Source of the DNA: Hepsetus odoe
Taxonomy: Eukaryota > Chordata > Actinopteri > Characiformes > Hepsetidae
DNA: 64,000 bases
Assembly (NCBI GenBank): GCA_017165825.1
Contig: CM029368.1
Coordinates: 1,870,634 to 1,934,633, forward strand
Direction: 5' to 3'
This document shows positions 22,022-33,678 of the stretch, in pieces; the stretch's first letter is position 1, and each line of letters begins with the position of its first letter. The notes beneath the pieces are model-generated. The model was not told the DNA's origin, searched no databases, and saw only the letters and a list, made by a program, of their open reading frames with translations. The translations under genes were made by a program, and so were the position numbers.

Positions 22022-24210
22022 CCCCATGTTTTGCTTTGTAATTAATATTCATTTAAAACTAAAAATGTAAAAGTATTAGCTGAACAGATAAGAGGGACAC
22101 CCTGCTCTGAGGGTACTTGATAGCTTGTTCCACCATCGGGGAACCAAGAGTGAGAAGTGAGACAGTGGGGATGTCAGTGTCATATGAGCAAAGCAGTGAA
22201 GGAGGAGTATAAGTTTGTATGCTGGAATTTAGCAACGATGAGCAGCTCCAGAAGTCACTTCTTGTGCTAGATTCAGGTGCCATGGGTATCTACTGGAGGA
22301 CAGTGAGTAGTGGAGTTACATGAGCCCTGATAGAACATCAGGTGGGCCACCACATCCCAGAGTCTCTGAAGGCTCATGGATCAGTTCCTGGAAGTCATGA
22401 AGTATCTTCTGGGTCTCAATATTTGTTCAATAATTGGTCTAATTGGTCCATCCAAGTCTTTGACCGCTCTTCTGCCCATTCCTCATCATCTTTATCATCC
22501 CATAACCCTCTTTTTGAGGCTGCACCTTTCTATGTTAGTGGTGGAGTTTGCGGGATTTGGGGCTGATCTTTTACACCCTCTTCTCCATCTCTCTCCCTCT
22601 TCTCCATCTCTCACCCACTTCTCCATCTATCACCCTCTTCTCCATCTCTCACCTGCTTCCCCTTCTCATCCCCTTCCCAGTCTCTCTGTCTCACCTCCAT
22701 TTCCCACAGACTTCTTCTTCACCTCTCATCCTCTTTTCCATCTCTCACCATCTCCGGCTTTCTCACTGACCCCATCATCGCTCTCATCGGCCATAGACTG
22801 AGCTGAGACTAATGTTTATTTTCAGACATTTGACAGCTTTTGACATTTTTTGCAGATGCAGTGATTAATACAGCTGGTATTGAGTGTGAGGTGTTCAGAG
22901 GTGAAAATCAGGAAGTAAAAAGAGAGTTTCTCTTCATAAATGATGGTTCCCCTGCTACATTATTTTATACAGAGCAAGAAGGTCCTGGTTTCCTCCAAAA
23001 GCTCCAGTTTCCTCACATCATCTAAAGATCTGCACCCATGATGGGGTGTGTGACTGTCCTGGGAAGGACTGGCGATCAATTCAGGGTGTCCTTGTCTTTC
23101 ACCCTGTGAGCTGGAATAGTATCTCACTTTTTACTCGTTCATTGTTGATGTTGACAATAAAGGAGCCTTGAACCTTGTTCTTGATACAAACTATCAAGAC
23201 AGACAGTAAGACAGATACAAGAGGAAAAAGTCCTTCGAAGAGCTGGTTCTATAAACCAGTGAGTTTAGACCCAGTTTCAAACATGGACTTTGTTGTGGTC
23301 CTAAACTCCAGCAGTGGAACCTTCCAAATCATGCTGACGTCATTTGCAGGCTTTCACTACCACACAAACACACAGTGAGATGAACCTGAACTGTGCGGGT
23401 GTGGAACATGAGGTCTGTGGTCGTGCGATAAATTTGTGCGATAAAATTTCTCTGAGCACAAAATATGTGTGAAGTTCATTCCTTTGTCCCTCTTGGAAAC
23501 CTTTCAGAAGCTCAGTCCCATTTCCAGGAGATCAGATTTCATGTAAGAACACGTTCCTGAAGCCTTAATTATTTAAAATAACATAGTGATGCAAAAACGA
23601 AACGATCAACATTCCTTCTGTATTTTAAGGTTTAAAACTAAACACATCCAACAGCTGAAAAAACTTGAAACGTCCCCTTGGCTTTCAATAAAGCCAGTAT
23701 ATGTGTCTATCTATCATTCTATCTGTCTTTCTATCTTTCGGGTTTGCAGGTATTTTTGTTGTCGTAAAGAAAATCATAGAGATGATTTCAAAAAGAGGAA
23801 CAGGTGTCCCCAAACTTTTGGCCGCTGTGCATAAAGCGCTTCTGATGGAGTAAAAGTCTCAACTTGTAGTTTAGATTAGAAATCGGTGAACAGCGTGAGA
23901 GATTCCAGCGGGGCTGCAGACAGGGTGGGGACAGGAGTGGATCTGTCTCACTGCAGGTTTCAACAGGTCGAGCGCTTGCAGGAAAAGACAGGTGGGAAAA
24001 TCCAGCTGTTGACAGGTCTCAGTGATTTACAGTGACAGTGTGAGACGACGGGGACAACAGCACAAACAAATTTAAGACTTCACAATGACAGCTCTTGATT
24101 TAGCAGCACACCGTTTCAGAAACCACATAAACAAATCCAACAGAGGATCCTGAACATCTGCACACGCTCTGAGGATCGCTGTGGTGCAACATTGCTTGTT
24201 AGCTACATTG
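22022..24210. other. Spacer with a pyrimidine-rich repeat
   Basis: No gene recognised. At about 22565-22760 an imperfect 20-base unit (CTCCATCTCTCACCCTCTTC) repeats and gives spurious Ser/Pro/Leu frames. A family C SINE tail (ACTGGCGATCAATTCAGGGT) lies near 23070. Confidence 0.55.
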
Positions 24211-24214
24211 TGGT

Positions 24215-24352
24215 GCAGCGGCGGTCCAGAGTTTAGGGACTAGGACCCAGGATTGGAAGGTCGTGGTAGGTTGCCCTGAGGTTCCCTTGAGGAAGGTACT
24301 GTCTCCATTGCTGCTCCCTGGGTGCTGGATATGGCTGCCCCCTGTGTTTCCA
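24215..24352 (+). mobile_element. SINE family A, 5' part
   Basis: GCAGCGGCGGTCCAGAGTTT, GTAGGTTGCCCTGAGGTTCC and GCTGCTCCCTGGGTGCTGGA. It is cut off after GGCTGCCCCCTGTG. Confidence 0.7.
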
Positions 24353-24354
24353 TT

Positions 24355-24597
24355 TCTACCTGTCCTCTGGATCCTTCCTGCATGTCCTCTCTCTTACCAC
24401 ATCCATAAACCTCCTCTTTGGTCTCCTCTTCTCCTCTTTCCTGGCAGCTCCATCTTCAACATCCTCCTGATATAATCCTTGTCTCTCCTCTGGAGAGACC
24501 AACGCAACCTTGCCTGTCTGACTTTGTCCCCAAAACATCTAACCCGAGCTGTCCCTCTAGTATGCTTGATGTATTGTAGCTTGATTTTACTCATTTA
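24355..24597 (-). mobile_element. LINE RT C-terminal fragment
   Basis: Minus-strand frames read RGTARVRCFGDKVRQARLRW, RRDKDYIRRMLKMELPGKRR and then GLWMW. It is homologous to the 17.2 kb fragment. Confidence 0.75.
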
Positions 24598-24879
24598 TTT
24601 CTGTTATTTTATTCATATATATTCCTCTGTCCTTCTTTCTTCTCCCCACAATAATTCCTCCATGGACCTATTCCTGTAGTTCGACCATTCCTATGTCCTT
24701 CCATCCCTGAACTCCTCTACCAGCCCAATGCCCTTTCACCCCCGTCACCCTAAATCCCTTCCCTAGGTAGTATTCTTGTCCCTGTCACCTTTAACCTGTA
24801 TATTATTAACTGCATCTCTATTTTTCTCTGTTCTCTTCTGAGTAACGCTTTCTTTGCACATCAAAAACACCCAAACAAG

Positions 24880-25124
24880 GTCACAGTCTTAGATTAGGTG
24901 TCTCCACCGGAGGCCTTGGAGCTCCCGGGGACAGATAAAAAGGCACACTCTGAACTGTGCAAGTTAGAGAGAGGATTCAACACAGAGAGGAACACTGACC
25001 GGTCTCTTAAACAGCTTGTAAGAACTTTGTTACTCTTCTGTTAATAAACTTTGCTATAGCTTAAAACCCTCTTCGCCTCATCACTGACTCCTCGAACCTC
25101 AGTTCTCAACCGGAGAATCCAACA
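24880..25124 (+). repeat. Retroviral 5' LTR (left edge uncertain)
   Basis: It ends ...CCAACA, like the 3' LTR at 28893. A TATA-like AGATAAAAAGGC lies at about 24934, an AATAAA poly(A) signal at 25043-25048, and shared text such as TTACTCTTCTGTTAATAAAC and CCCTCTTCGCCTCATCA. Confidence 0.7.
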
Positions 25125-25145
25125 GTTGGCGCCACGACGGACTGG
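25125..25145 (+). promoter_or_regulatory. Primer binding site-like sequence
   Basis: TTGGCGCCACGACGG directly follows the LTR end and has the TGGCGCC core usual for retroviral primer binding sites. The priming tRNA was not identified. Confidence 0.6.
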
Positions 25146-25406
25146 AGTGACTTGAGGAACGGACGGGAAAAGCAGTTGGAAGACAACACGGTTGACCAAA
25201 ATCAGGAACAGAAGTGCTGACACGTTGACAGAGGTAAGGCCTCCTACTGCCTTAATCTGCTGCTGAGTTGAGGAAACTGCTGTGTGTGAAAAGTAAACTC
25301 CCTCCTTTTCAAGATCAATCTAGAAAGGAGTCTGCGGTGAAGATTTAAGCAATCTTGTAACAAGTAACGGGAAATTTCCAGTAACATAATTTGTGAAATT
25401 GTCATA

Positions 25407-26460
25407 ATGTGGGGAAAGAAAAAATCAACTAATTCTGAGGAGAAAGGTGTGGCATTGTCGGATGTGGATGTGGAACACATGACGAGGAGTCTCAGCAAGT
25501 ATGTAGAAACCTTTTCTTTGAAGTTGGATGAACTTGAAAAGACGATTGTGGAATAGTATGTGGATGTGGTATGTGGAAAGGTATGCGGATGTAAAAAGTA
25601 TCTGGTCTTTGGATGTGATTCGTAAGGCTTGGGGTAAAACTCTTATGAAAGCTTATGAAGAAGAGTGAGAAAAAATTGAAATGCACACTTGTGGTGTTGA
25701 GCCAGCTCAGACGCAGGAGTGAGATGATCCAAAAGACGGAAGCTGATAGAGAGTCAAAGGCCACTCAGTCCAGATTAACTGCTATGGTTGGAGAGATTCG
25801 GAGAAAGAACACTGAGGTTCTGAGAAAGGACGCTGAGGTTCTGAGAAAGGACGCTGAGGTCCAACAAAAGGACGCTGAGGTCCGACAAAAGGACACTGAG
25901 GTCCAACTACAGAACGCTGAGGTTCTGAAAAAGGAGGCAGAGATAAACAAATTAGTGGAGGAATTGGAAAGAGTAAGAACCGAAAGAGATGCGTTGCTAT
26001 CGGGTGCAAATAGAGCAAATGCACTCAGCCTGGTGTGCAGGAACGACCCCAGGGGGGTGGAGCATCTTTCTTCCCGCCTTTCAATTACAATTGTGTCCCA
26101 AAGCTCTGGTGCCCTCCTTCTGGCCCTCCCTATGAGTTAATGTCTGTGTCCTGCTTACCACCTCCTCGTCCCTCTGAGAGAAGCTCCGCCTCTATCAGCA
26201 AACAAACTGTATCCTGATCTCAATGCATTGGACGCATTGGAGAAGGAACAGTGGGGTTTGTTGGAGGAAGGGAAAGTCACAGGGAGAGATGAGAATGAGA
26301 AAAGGGACTCCTCAACTAACCCATCATCCAACAATGGGCCACTGAAACACACTTCGTGTGAAAAACCTTCTGCAAAGAAAAAACATGCAGAAAACCACAG
26401 AGTGAATGAAAGTGAGAGTGAAAGTGAGAGTGACACTGATCATGTCCTTGCCTGCCTTGC
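25407..26460 (+). pseudogene. ERV gag remnant
   Basis: ATG at 25407 opens a 49-codon frame (MWGKKKSTNSEEKG...) that stops at 25556. A second frame at 25655-26140 has a long run of 21-base repeats (25800-25930) encoding heptads such as RKDAEVL, a probable coiled coil. A third part at 26228-26460 is hydrophilic, with a run of Ser-Glu pairs. Stops and frame changes break it. Confidence 0.6.
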
Positions 26461-26479
26461 TCCCGTCAGAGGAAGAAGA

Positions 26480-27125
26480 GAAATGGAATCAACAATCATT
26501 CAATACGTTGATGACGTCCTGATTGCTTCAGAGGAAGAAGATCAACATGAACAAGATGTTTTGCATATCTTGGGTCTTCTACATGAAAAAGGCCACAAAG
26601 CAAGTTTCAACAAAGCTCAAATCATGCAAGCTGAAGTTGTCTACCTTGGACAGAAGATTTCACAGGGAAAACGAGAAATCGCTCAAGCTCGAACTCAAGC
26701 GATCAAAACAGCAAAAGAACCGAAAACAATCAAGGAATTGCGTGCTTTCTTGGGATTGTGCAGCTACAACCGAGCATGGGTTGATTCGTACACAGAAATC
26801 GCACAACCTCTGAACGATCTGCTAAAAGGATGGAAGGATTCGACAGATCCAATCGAGATGAACCAAGAACAAATCAAAGCTTTCCAGAATTTGAAAGAGG
26901 CGTTCTGTCAAGCACCTGCTCTGGGAATTCCAGACACAGGACAGCCTTTCACACTGAATGTCCATGAAAGAGATGGATACATAACAGCAGTGCTTTCCCA
27001 AGATCATGGTGGTTTGCAGAGACCTGTTGGATACTACTCAGCGAAACTGGATAACGTGGCCCTCGAATGGGTCTTCGAGCAGTTCAAGCAACATATTTGG
27101 CCGTTAGCACAGTTTCCAGCCTGGT
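26480..27125 (+). pseudogene. ERV pol remnant: reverse transcriptase palm to connection
   Basis: The frame contains the catalytic QYVDDVL, then VVYLGQKIS, ELRAFLGLCSYNRAWV and AFQNLKEAF, the ordinary order of a retroviral RT palm, thumb and connection. The N-terminal fingers and the protease are missing; gag-like sequence is fused directly upstream. The frame is lost near 27068. Confidence 0.8.
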
Positions 27126-27394
27126 GTTAGATCAAACACTGGTGGTCAAATGTCAACATGCTCTCCATACTCTGCTCACCTTGAGTCAAGCATCACAAGT
27201 CACAGCCGCTCGATGGGCAAAATGGTTCACCATTCTGGAATCTTCCAGTATTATCATTGAAAAAGCAAGTCTGTCCAACCCTGCGACCCTACTCCCAACA
27301 GACACAGAAACTGATGACCATGATTGTCATTGAAAAAATCACTACAATGGAGGAAGTGTCAGCACCCAAGAAGTGCCTTTGCAGAATTCGGATC

Positions 27395-27560
27395 TGGTGC
27401 TGTACACCGACGGTTCCTCAATGGTCAAAAATGGATTGAGAAGTGCAGGACGGGCTGTGACAACAGAAACAGATGTTCTGACCAGTGGAAGCATGTCAAA
27501 AGGGACATCCGCTCAACAGGCAGAACTGAAAGCTCTCTTTGAAGCTTGCAAACTGGCTGA
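27395..27560 (+). pseudogene. ERV RNase H remnant
   Basis: The frame reads LVLYTDGSSMVKNG, then AQQAELKALFEACKLAE, which matches the RNase H active-site segments with D in YTDGS and E in AELKAL. It is interrupted by a SINE right after the last motif. Confidence 0.75.
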
Positions 27561-27561
27561 A

Positions 27562-27812
27562 AATCCATCCATTATCTGCCGCTTGTCCCAAACGGGGTCG
27601 CGGGGGAGTGCTGGCGTCCAACCCAGCGCACACAGGGCGGGGACAGGGGACGCACCCTGGACAGGTCGCCAGCCCATCGCAGGGAGGAGCGGGACAGGGA
27701 CGGCACCTTGCTCAAGGGTACCTCAGGGCAACCTATTGGGAAGGGGCTCGAACCCCCGATCCTCCGATCATGTGGCCAACGCCCGAACCACTAGGCCACC
27801 ACTGCCCCCACT
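27562..27812 (-). mobile_element. SINE family A composite inserted in ERV pol
   Basis: ATCCATTATCTGCCGCTTGTCC starts the right-hand composite end, followed by AACGGGGTCGCGGGGGAGTG, then family A text and, at the right end, CCACTAGGCCACCACTGCCC. The repeat CTGGCTGAAAATC occurs on both sides (27553 and 27811), a likely target-site duplication. Confidence 0.8.
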
Positions 27813-27839
27813 GGCTGAAAATCAAACAGCAAAAACCTT

Positions 27840-27995
27840 GATCTTCATACCAAGATGGGTCCTACCCTGCCACATTGACTCGGATCAAGGAACACATTTC
27901 ACAGGTGCGGTTTGCCAAGAAATTTGTTAACTGATGGGCATCAGATATGCCATTGCCCTCATCATCCTCAGTCTTCAGGACTGAAGACTTTGTTC
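27840..27995 (+). pseudogene. ERV integrase core remnant
   Basis: The frames give DSDQGTHFTGAVCQEIC, then LMGIRYA, then (next frame) CPHHPQSSG. These are the usual catalytic Asp region and the downstream H-P-Q-S-x-G motif of the integrase core. Only this short part is left. Confidence 0.7.
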
Positions 27996-28181
27996 CGGAT
28001 GTAGAGGAAAGCTCTAAGGTGCAGTGCTAGTAACCTCTCCCTTAGTAGCCTCCGCTGCTGGGCAACAAAGTGGATAAAACTTCAACCAGCCAGAAGACAG
28101 TGAACTCACTCACACACACACACACACTTACTTGGAAAAAAAATAGAGTAAAAACACATAAATACGTAGCTCTGTATTTGT

Positions 28182-28385
28182 ATGAAGAAAACCATGATGT
28201 TTAACCTTCTCTTGTGTTTGTGTTTACAGGTTGCCCTCGTGATCAGTCACAAGGACGGTTTAAGGGGTAACACTTTTCTAGCCACAGCACATGGGTTTGC
28301 AAAAGTGTTTAACAAGTCAGATTGTAGGATCTGTGGCCTAATTCCACATGGTGCGGAAATATGGAATTATATGTGTTATTATTAA
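28182..28385 (+). pseudogene. ERV env leader and SU N-terminus remnant
   Basis: A 67-codon frame begins with a hydrophobic leader (MMFNLLLCLCLQVALVI), then NTFLATAHGFAKVFNKSDC and ICGLIPH, the style of fish ERV envelope N-termini. It stops at 28385, and the rest of env is absent. Confidence 0.5.
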
Positions 28386-28439
28386 TTATATGTGGAATTA
28401 TATATATATTATATACATATTATTTATATAATAAATATG

Positions 28440-28697
28440 GAATATGGGGCAGCGGTGGCCTAGTGGTTAGGGAGTTGCCCCGCATCGGAAGATTGTGGGT
28501 TCGATTCCCTCACAAGTAGGTTGCCCTGAGGTACCCCTGAGCAAGGTACCGTCCCTGTCACTGCTCCCCGGGCGCTTTCAATAGCTGCCCACTGCTGCAC
28601 GGTGTTTGTGTGCATGGGTTAAAAGCAGAGGTCCAATTTCATTGTGGTTCATGGGGTTGGGTTGTCACTTTCACTTTCACTTTTTTCACTTTCATAT
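28440..28697 (+). mobile_element. SINE family A, full length
   Basis: A well-preserved copy with GGGGCAGCGGTGGCCTAGTG, GGGTTCGATTCCCTC, TGAGCAAGGTACCGTCCCTG and the CACTTTCACTTTCACTT tail. It lies between the env remnant and the 3' LTR. Confidence 0.9.
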
Positions 28698-28744
28698 TCC
28701 CACAAATTGCAGTTCCCCTCGCCATCACTGATCACGACTGCACC

Positions 28745-28893
28745 TAGAGAGAGAGGATTAGACACAGAGGGGAACACTGACGGTCTCTTAAACAGAACTT
28801 CGTTACTCTTCTGTTAATAAACTTTGCTATAGTTAAAACCCTCTTCGCCTCATCAGTGACTCCTCCAACCTCGGTCCTCGTGAGACTCCAACA
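28745..28893 (+). repeat. Retroviral 3' LTR, 3' part
   Basis: It matches the 5' LTR from GAGAGGATT to CCAACA with small differences. The U3 portion is not recognisable. Confidence 0.75.
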
Positions 28894-28894
28894 T

Positions 28895-29035
28895 ACTCAT
28901 TTCTAATCCTGTCCATCCTCGTCACACCCAACAAAATCTCAGCATCTTTAACGATGCTACCGTCTCCAACCTGTATAACATAGCTGGTCTCACTACTGTC
29001 CTGTCAGCCTTCCCTTTCACTCTTGAGAGTTTACC
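28895..29035 (-). mobile_element. LINE RT fragment
   Basis: The minus strand reads a decayed ...TVVRPAMLYRLETV... region followed by LKMLRF-like sequence, similar to that at 15.2 and 17.3 kb. Confidence 0.6.
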
Positions 29036-29454
29036 GGTTTAATATCCAGGTTGTATCCTCAATATTCATGCAGGTGCAAACCTGAGTCTGAAGATACAAA
29101 GAGGCCTTTGTCTTCATTTTTTCAGTCAATGCGTTTTACCTCCACCGGACTGAAAAGCAGACAGTAGTCCAAAAAAGTGTGAGGAATGTGAGGAACGTGT
29201 ACGAGCACTGGGTCATTTATAAGCTCTGAAAAAATAGAGGCCTCAGAATCAACATTCAGATTTCAGGAAGAATTCTTCTCCAATGATCCCATTTTCATCG
29301 CTCTATCACTGTTTATTCATTAAGGTAGGTAATGTGTAAGTCTTAATAGATACTGAATAATCAGTAGTACTTATAATGTACTATATAGTATTATAGTATT
29401 TCATATTAATTCATAGCAGTATCAGTAACATTTATTGAACTACAGATGGTAGTT

Positions 29455-29895
29455 ACTGATCAGTTTGTAGTAGATACTAAACAATATATGTTAGACACTG
29501 AATCATTTATAGAAGAATCATTTATAGTCGATACTGAATCATTTACAGTAGATACTGAATAGTTTATAGTACATACTGAATCAATTATTCTACATACTGA
29601 ATCATTTATTGTACATACTGAATCATTGATAGTAGATGCTGAATCCTTTACATTGTACATACGGAATCATTTACAATAGAAACGGAATCATTTATAGTGC
29701 GCACTGAATCAATTATTGTACATACTGAATCATTTACAGTAGATACTGAATTGTTTATAGTACATACTGAATCATTAATAGTAGATACCTTATTATATAT
29801 AGTTGTTACACAACAATCTATAACAGACACTGAGTAATGTGTAGTAGACAGTAAAGAAAGTATAGAAGATACTGAATCATTTATAACATGACTTG
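29455..29895. repeat. 21-base minisatellite, second locus
   Basis: About twenty units of TAGATACTGAATCATTTACAG-like text, more diverged than the array at 15.4 kb but clearly the same unit. The minus strand stays open with a repeated INDSVCT pattern. Confidence 0.85.
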
Positions 29896-30197
29896 CTAAT
29901 GATTCCAGTATGAACAACAAAAGCACGTATGGTTATTATTAATGGTATTAAGGGGTTAAACTACTTTCTATCCTGCAGCCTATTGTTTGGAAACTTAATG
30001 GAAAAAGAGGTGTTACTGTGTTTTAGGAGTAAGGAATGGACGTCACAGGCGGATCTGTGAAGGTTAAAGGGGTAAAATCCAGAGAACACATCAAAGGGCT
30101 TAACTAAAGCCTGACTCAGTTTCAGGAGAGAATCAGTGACTCACATCCTTCATGGAGCAATTTAACACAATGAGTTTTTCAGCCAGAGTGTGAGAAC

Positions 30198-30198
<1 letters not shown>

Positions 30199-30261
<63 letters not shown>

Positions 30262-30262
30262 T
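30199..30262. repeat. (GA)n microsatellite
   Basis: About thirty GA dinucleotides, with one AAAG interruption at the end. Confidence 0.95.
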
Positions 30263-30689
30263 GACCTGCCAGTATGAGTTACTGGTTTTTTGCAGATAGT
30301 TTACATGGTAAGTTTTAGTTGAGAGTAAAACACGCTAGAGAATGTCTCAGTTTGGGCATGAAAGACCAGATGAGAAAAGTAACTACAAAGTCTGGAGGGC
30401 TGATCGCAGGAGGTGCACTGAGTGGGACATTATCCCAGTGACTGTAATCAAAGTTTCCGAAGGATGCTGAAAAAAATCTGTGGTGAACTTTTTGGCCTGC
30501 TCTGTGATGGAGATGGAAATACTGTTTCCTGCTTGAATGCAAGTTTTCTTTCTGGGGCAGCTGAAATTCCTCCAGTTCTGCACAGCGGTCCTATCTTCGT
30601 TTCTAAGGGTGAAGTAAACTCCAGCACTTAATCAGGAGGCCCTGATCCTCCATGGAATCATGCATCAAACGTTTTGGCCAAAAAATTGG

Positions 30690-31030
30690 ACATCGTTGAA
30701 GGAAAGTGCAGAATTACACATCAGCACATCTTCAGCCCAGACACTTGCTGTGTCTGTCTCCTCACAGTGAGAAGGTCCTGGGTTTGATTCCCAGGTGGGA
30801 CAGTTTGGGTCCATTTCGTGGGGGTGGAGATGTTCTCCCAACATCTCTGTGCATTTCCTCTGGGAGCTCCCATGTCCAGGTGGATTGAAGAGGCTAAAGT
30901 GTCCCCTGGCTGTGAGTGTGTGTGTGTGTGTATGTCTACCCTGTGATGGTCTGGTGATTTGTCCAGGGTGTGTCCCCACCTTTTGCCCTGTGAGAGCTGG
31001 GATAGACTGCAGCACTGCCTGGGACCCAAA
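30690..31030 (+). mobile_element. SINE family C
   Basis: It has the head CACAGTGAGAAGGTCCTGGG, GATTCCCAGGTGGGAC, then TCTGGGAGCTCCCATGTCCA and the tail TGTCCAGGGTGTGTCCCCAC. Further copies lie at about 37.9, 42.6 and 45.9 kb. Confidence 0.75.
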
Positions 31031-31035
31031 AAAGA

Positions 31036-31185
31036 AAGTGACTATCAGTCATTGCAAACACAGCAAACAGTGAGCCACACCCAAATTCATCCTCTGTATT
31101 TAACCCACACACACCGTCCAGCAGGGGGCAGCCATTTTCAGCCCCCGTGGAGCAGTGATGGGGACGGTAACACGACCACAGCTTT
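31036..31185 (-). mobile_element. SINE family A, partial
   Basis: Minus-strand copy with GAAAGTGACTATCAGTCATTG, ACCGTCCAGCAGGGGGCAGC and GGAGCAGTGATGGGGACGG. Confidence 0.75.
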
Positions 31186-31816
31186 CCAATCCTGCGGAAA
31201 GGATTCCATTTTGATGGATATAATTAAAAAATTTAAAAATATGTATTTAACAATAACAGTGAGCAGCCAATCAAAGCCAGCCCTACTGGTACTGACTCAA
31301 GACCGCAGGAAGACAAAGCTGGAAACTATTTTTGGAAAAATTTTTAAAAATCAATCTATGGCACGTTCTACTATATCACATATATCACAAATATTTCCAA
31401 ATACATCACATCAAGTCAAGTCAAGTCAAGTAGGATCACCTTGCATTTAACCCAGACTCACCAACAGGCTGTGTGAATCTACAGCTTGGGCTAGATGTGA
31501 ATCAGCCCCTTCTTATTTTCGTATGACCCGTCCGTGGTGCTGTGGTGTGCAGTTGTAGCAATGTGGTAGCAGCTAAATGAAGAGATGTAGAAGATTAAAG
31601 ATCCAACTGTCTGTTTCTTTATGAGGTCTTTCACACCAGCATGTTTGCTACAAAACCTGTCGTAGCATGAAGGCTCTGACGTCTCTGAGTTGTATAAAGA
31701 GGGAGCGTTTAACTGAAAGAAGGAGTTTGCACCATGAGTGTATCAGACTTTAAGGCTCTCCAGGGGATGAGTATGTCTCATAGAACAGGATTTTAGGATT
31801 ACCATGGGGTGAGTGA

Positions 31817-31940
<124 letters not shown>

Positions 31941-32276
31941 AAGTGATGACTCATGCTGAACCACACCCTGGCCAACTGGAGTACCACTTCATCTGAGAAA
32001 CCCCTGAAAGTCACCACAGACATCTAAAAACGGCCCTTAAATTCCAGCAGAGTGGAAGTTGTCCAAAAAGGTGTCCACATTAGTCTGAAATCTATACATG
32101 AACACTATACACAGACTCACTTTTCACTAAAGAGTATGTTCAAAAATTAAATATTTCAAACAAAATCCAATATTCAACCCTGAATCTGTGGAATCCAGTC
32201 CAGCGGGTCGTCATATCCACCATATAAGAGCTTTTAAAGACTAGGAGTCCACAGATTTCCTTTTGCTCTGTCCTAG

Positions 32277-32398
32277 AACTGTCCTCTCTCTCTCAGGGTG
32301 TGTAGGGTGGTCCTCCCTCTCCCCCATCACTCAGTAGAACTGTCCTCTCTCTCTCTGGGTGTGTAGGGTGGTCCTCCCTCTCCCCCATCACTCAGTAT
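32277..32398. repeat. 60-base tandem duplication
   Basis: Two almost identical copies of AACTGTCCTCTCTCTCTC, GGTGTGTAGGGTGGTCC, TCCCTCTCCCCCATCACTCAG. Confidence 0.85.
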
Positions 32399-32489
32399 AA
32401 CTTATATAATATATATTGAGTGTTGAATTGTTCCAAAAAGACACCTTTTGGTTTCTTCAAACACAAAGAATTCCATCTAAGACGAATAT

Positions 32490-32645
32490 TTAAGGGGTGG
32501 TGATGGTCTACAGGGGTCTCCTGGACCAGGAGGTTGTGGGGTCCAGCCTGGACCTCCAGGCCCTTAGCCCCAAGCAGATCCAGAGAGACTCTCCTTCTCA
32601 GTAACAGATTTCCGTCACTCTGGATAAGAACATCTGAGAAATTTG
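32490..32645 (+). mobile_element. SINE family B, degenerate
   Basis: GGTGGTGATGGTCTACAGGG head and CACTCTGGATAAGAACATCTG tail. Confidence 0.55.
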
Positions 32646-32999
32646 GATTCCCATTCTGACTGCAAGGCTTTATCCTATACCTTCATGTTCACTGTAATCT
32701 GATCCTGGACTTAATTGTAACCATAACCAAAGATCAGCTTCTCTGTCTCTTTAAATGGACACAATGTGGGTGAGGTCACCTGTTCCACACAGAACATCAA
32801 ACTTTAATCCTCAGGGTAGAGCAACTCCACAGAGAACAAAGGCAACCAGCGTAAATCACAAACTAGGTCAGCATGTCAGTTGTTTACAGAGTAGAAATCA
32901 TTCACAGAGGGTTTTGGCTCCATGCATTTCACCCTTAAAAAAAAAAAAAAAACCCCGCCTGACTTCCATGTGAAGCTCCTGAACACACCCCTGAAGCAT

Positions 33000-33678
33000 G
33001 TTTCCTGGCCACTTTATCAGAAACCACGCCCTAGTAAGCTCTACCTTGCCTACACCGGTTGTGTAAGCCTCTAACCCCAGGGCGGTGTTCCTAATAAAGT
33101 GGCCAGCCAGTAGAAACACAAAGGGGGGGGGTTCAAATAAAGTGGCCAATTAGTGAAACCACAAGTTGCTTCATGGTTTGACCATTATGTAGAAGTAGTG
33201 TTTCTAATAAAGTGTCCATTATGTAGCAGACGCGTTTCTGATAAAGTGGCCAGTATGCAAAAAAAGTGGGGCTATTCTGATAAAATGGCCAGTCTATGAA
33301 AACACAGTGGGGTGTTTCTATTAAAGTGTCCAATATGCAGATGCACAAAGTTGGTGTTTCTGTTAAAGTGGCCAGCCAGTGGAAACACACAAGGGGTGTT
33401 TCTAATAAAGTGGACACACAAAGGGGGTCTTTCTAAGTGGCCAGTTAGGGCAACCACAAGGGGCTGGTTTTAATAAAGTGGGCAGTTTATGAAAGCAGTG
33501 GGGTGTTTCCAATAAAGTGACCAGTCAGTGGATACACAAAGGAGTGCTACTTTAAGTGTTTAGTGAAATCCCCAGGGTGCTGTTTCGAATTAAGTGACCA
33601 GTTTAGCAGTTTCTGAAAGCACAAGGGGGTGTTTCTGATAAAGTGGCCAGCGAGTGGAAGCACAAGGCCAGTGTTTTC
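33000..33678. repeat. Minisatellite of about 43 bases
   Basis: About fifteen imperfect units share GTGTTTCTAATAAAGTGGCC, then AGT and AGTGAAACCACAAGGGG. Unit length varies by indels. Each unit carries AATAAAG, so the array holds many poly(A)-signal-like hexamers on the plus strand just upstream of the S100 gene. Confidence 0.85.

Larger units (their letters stand above)
24880..28893 (+). mobile_element. Endogenous retrovirus, heavily deleted
   Basis: A plus-strand provirus remnant. It has a 5' LTR, a primer-binding-site-like TTGGCGCCACGACGG right after it, a gag start with a coiled-coil region, a pol remnant with YVDD, an RNase H piece, an integrase-core piece, an env leader piece and a partial 3' LTR. 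The protease and much of the RT fingers, integrase and env are absent, and frames are broken, so it is inactive. Two SINEs have inserted (27.56 and 28.44 kb). Domain style suggests a gamma/epsilon-retrovirus-like fish element. The exact class is unverified. Confidence 0.8.

Noticed and set aside
22376..22801. 141-codon Ser/Pro/Leu-rich protein
   Set aside because: Low-complexity translation of a pyrimidine-rich tandem repeat.
28440..28510. tRNA gene
   Set aside because: It has A-box and B-box-like text, but it is the head of a SINE with a long shared body and many copies. The cloverleaf is degenerate.
33000..33678. CRISPR-like array of spaced repeats
   Set aside because: The units are imperfect and contiguous, with no unique spacers, in a vertebrate genome. 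It is a minisatellite.
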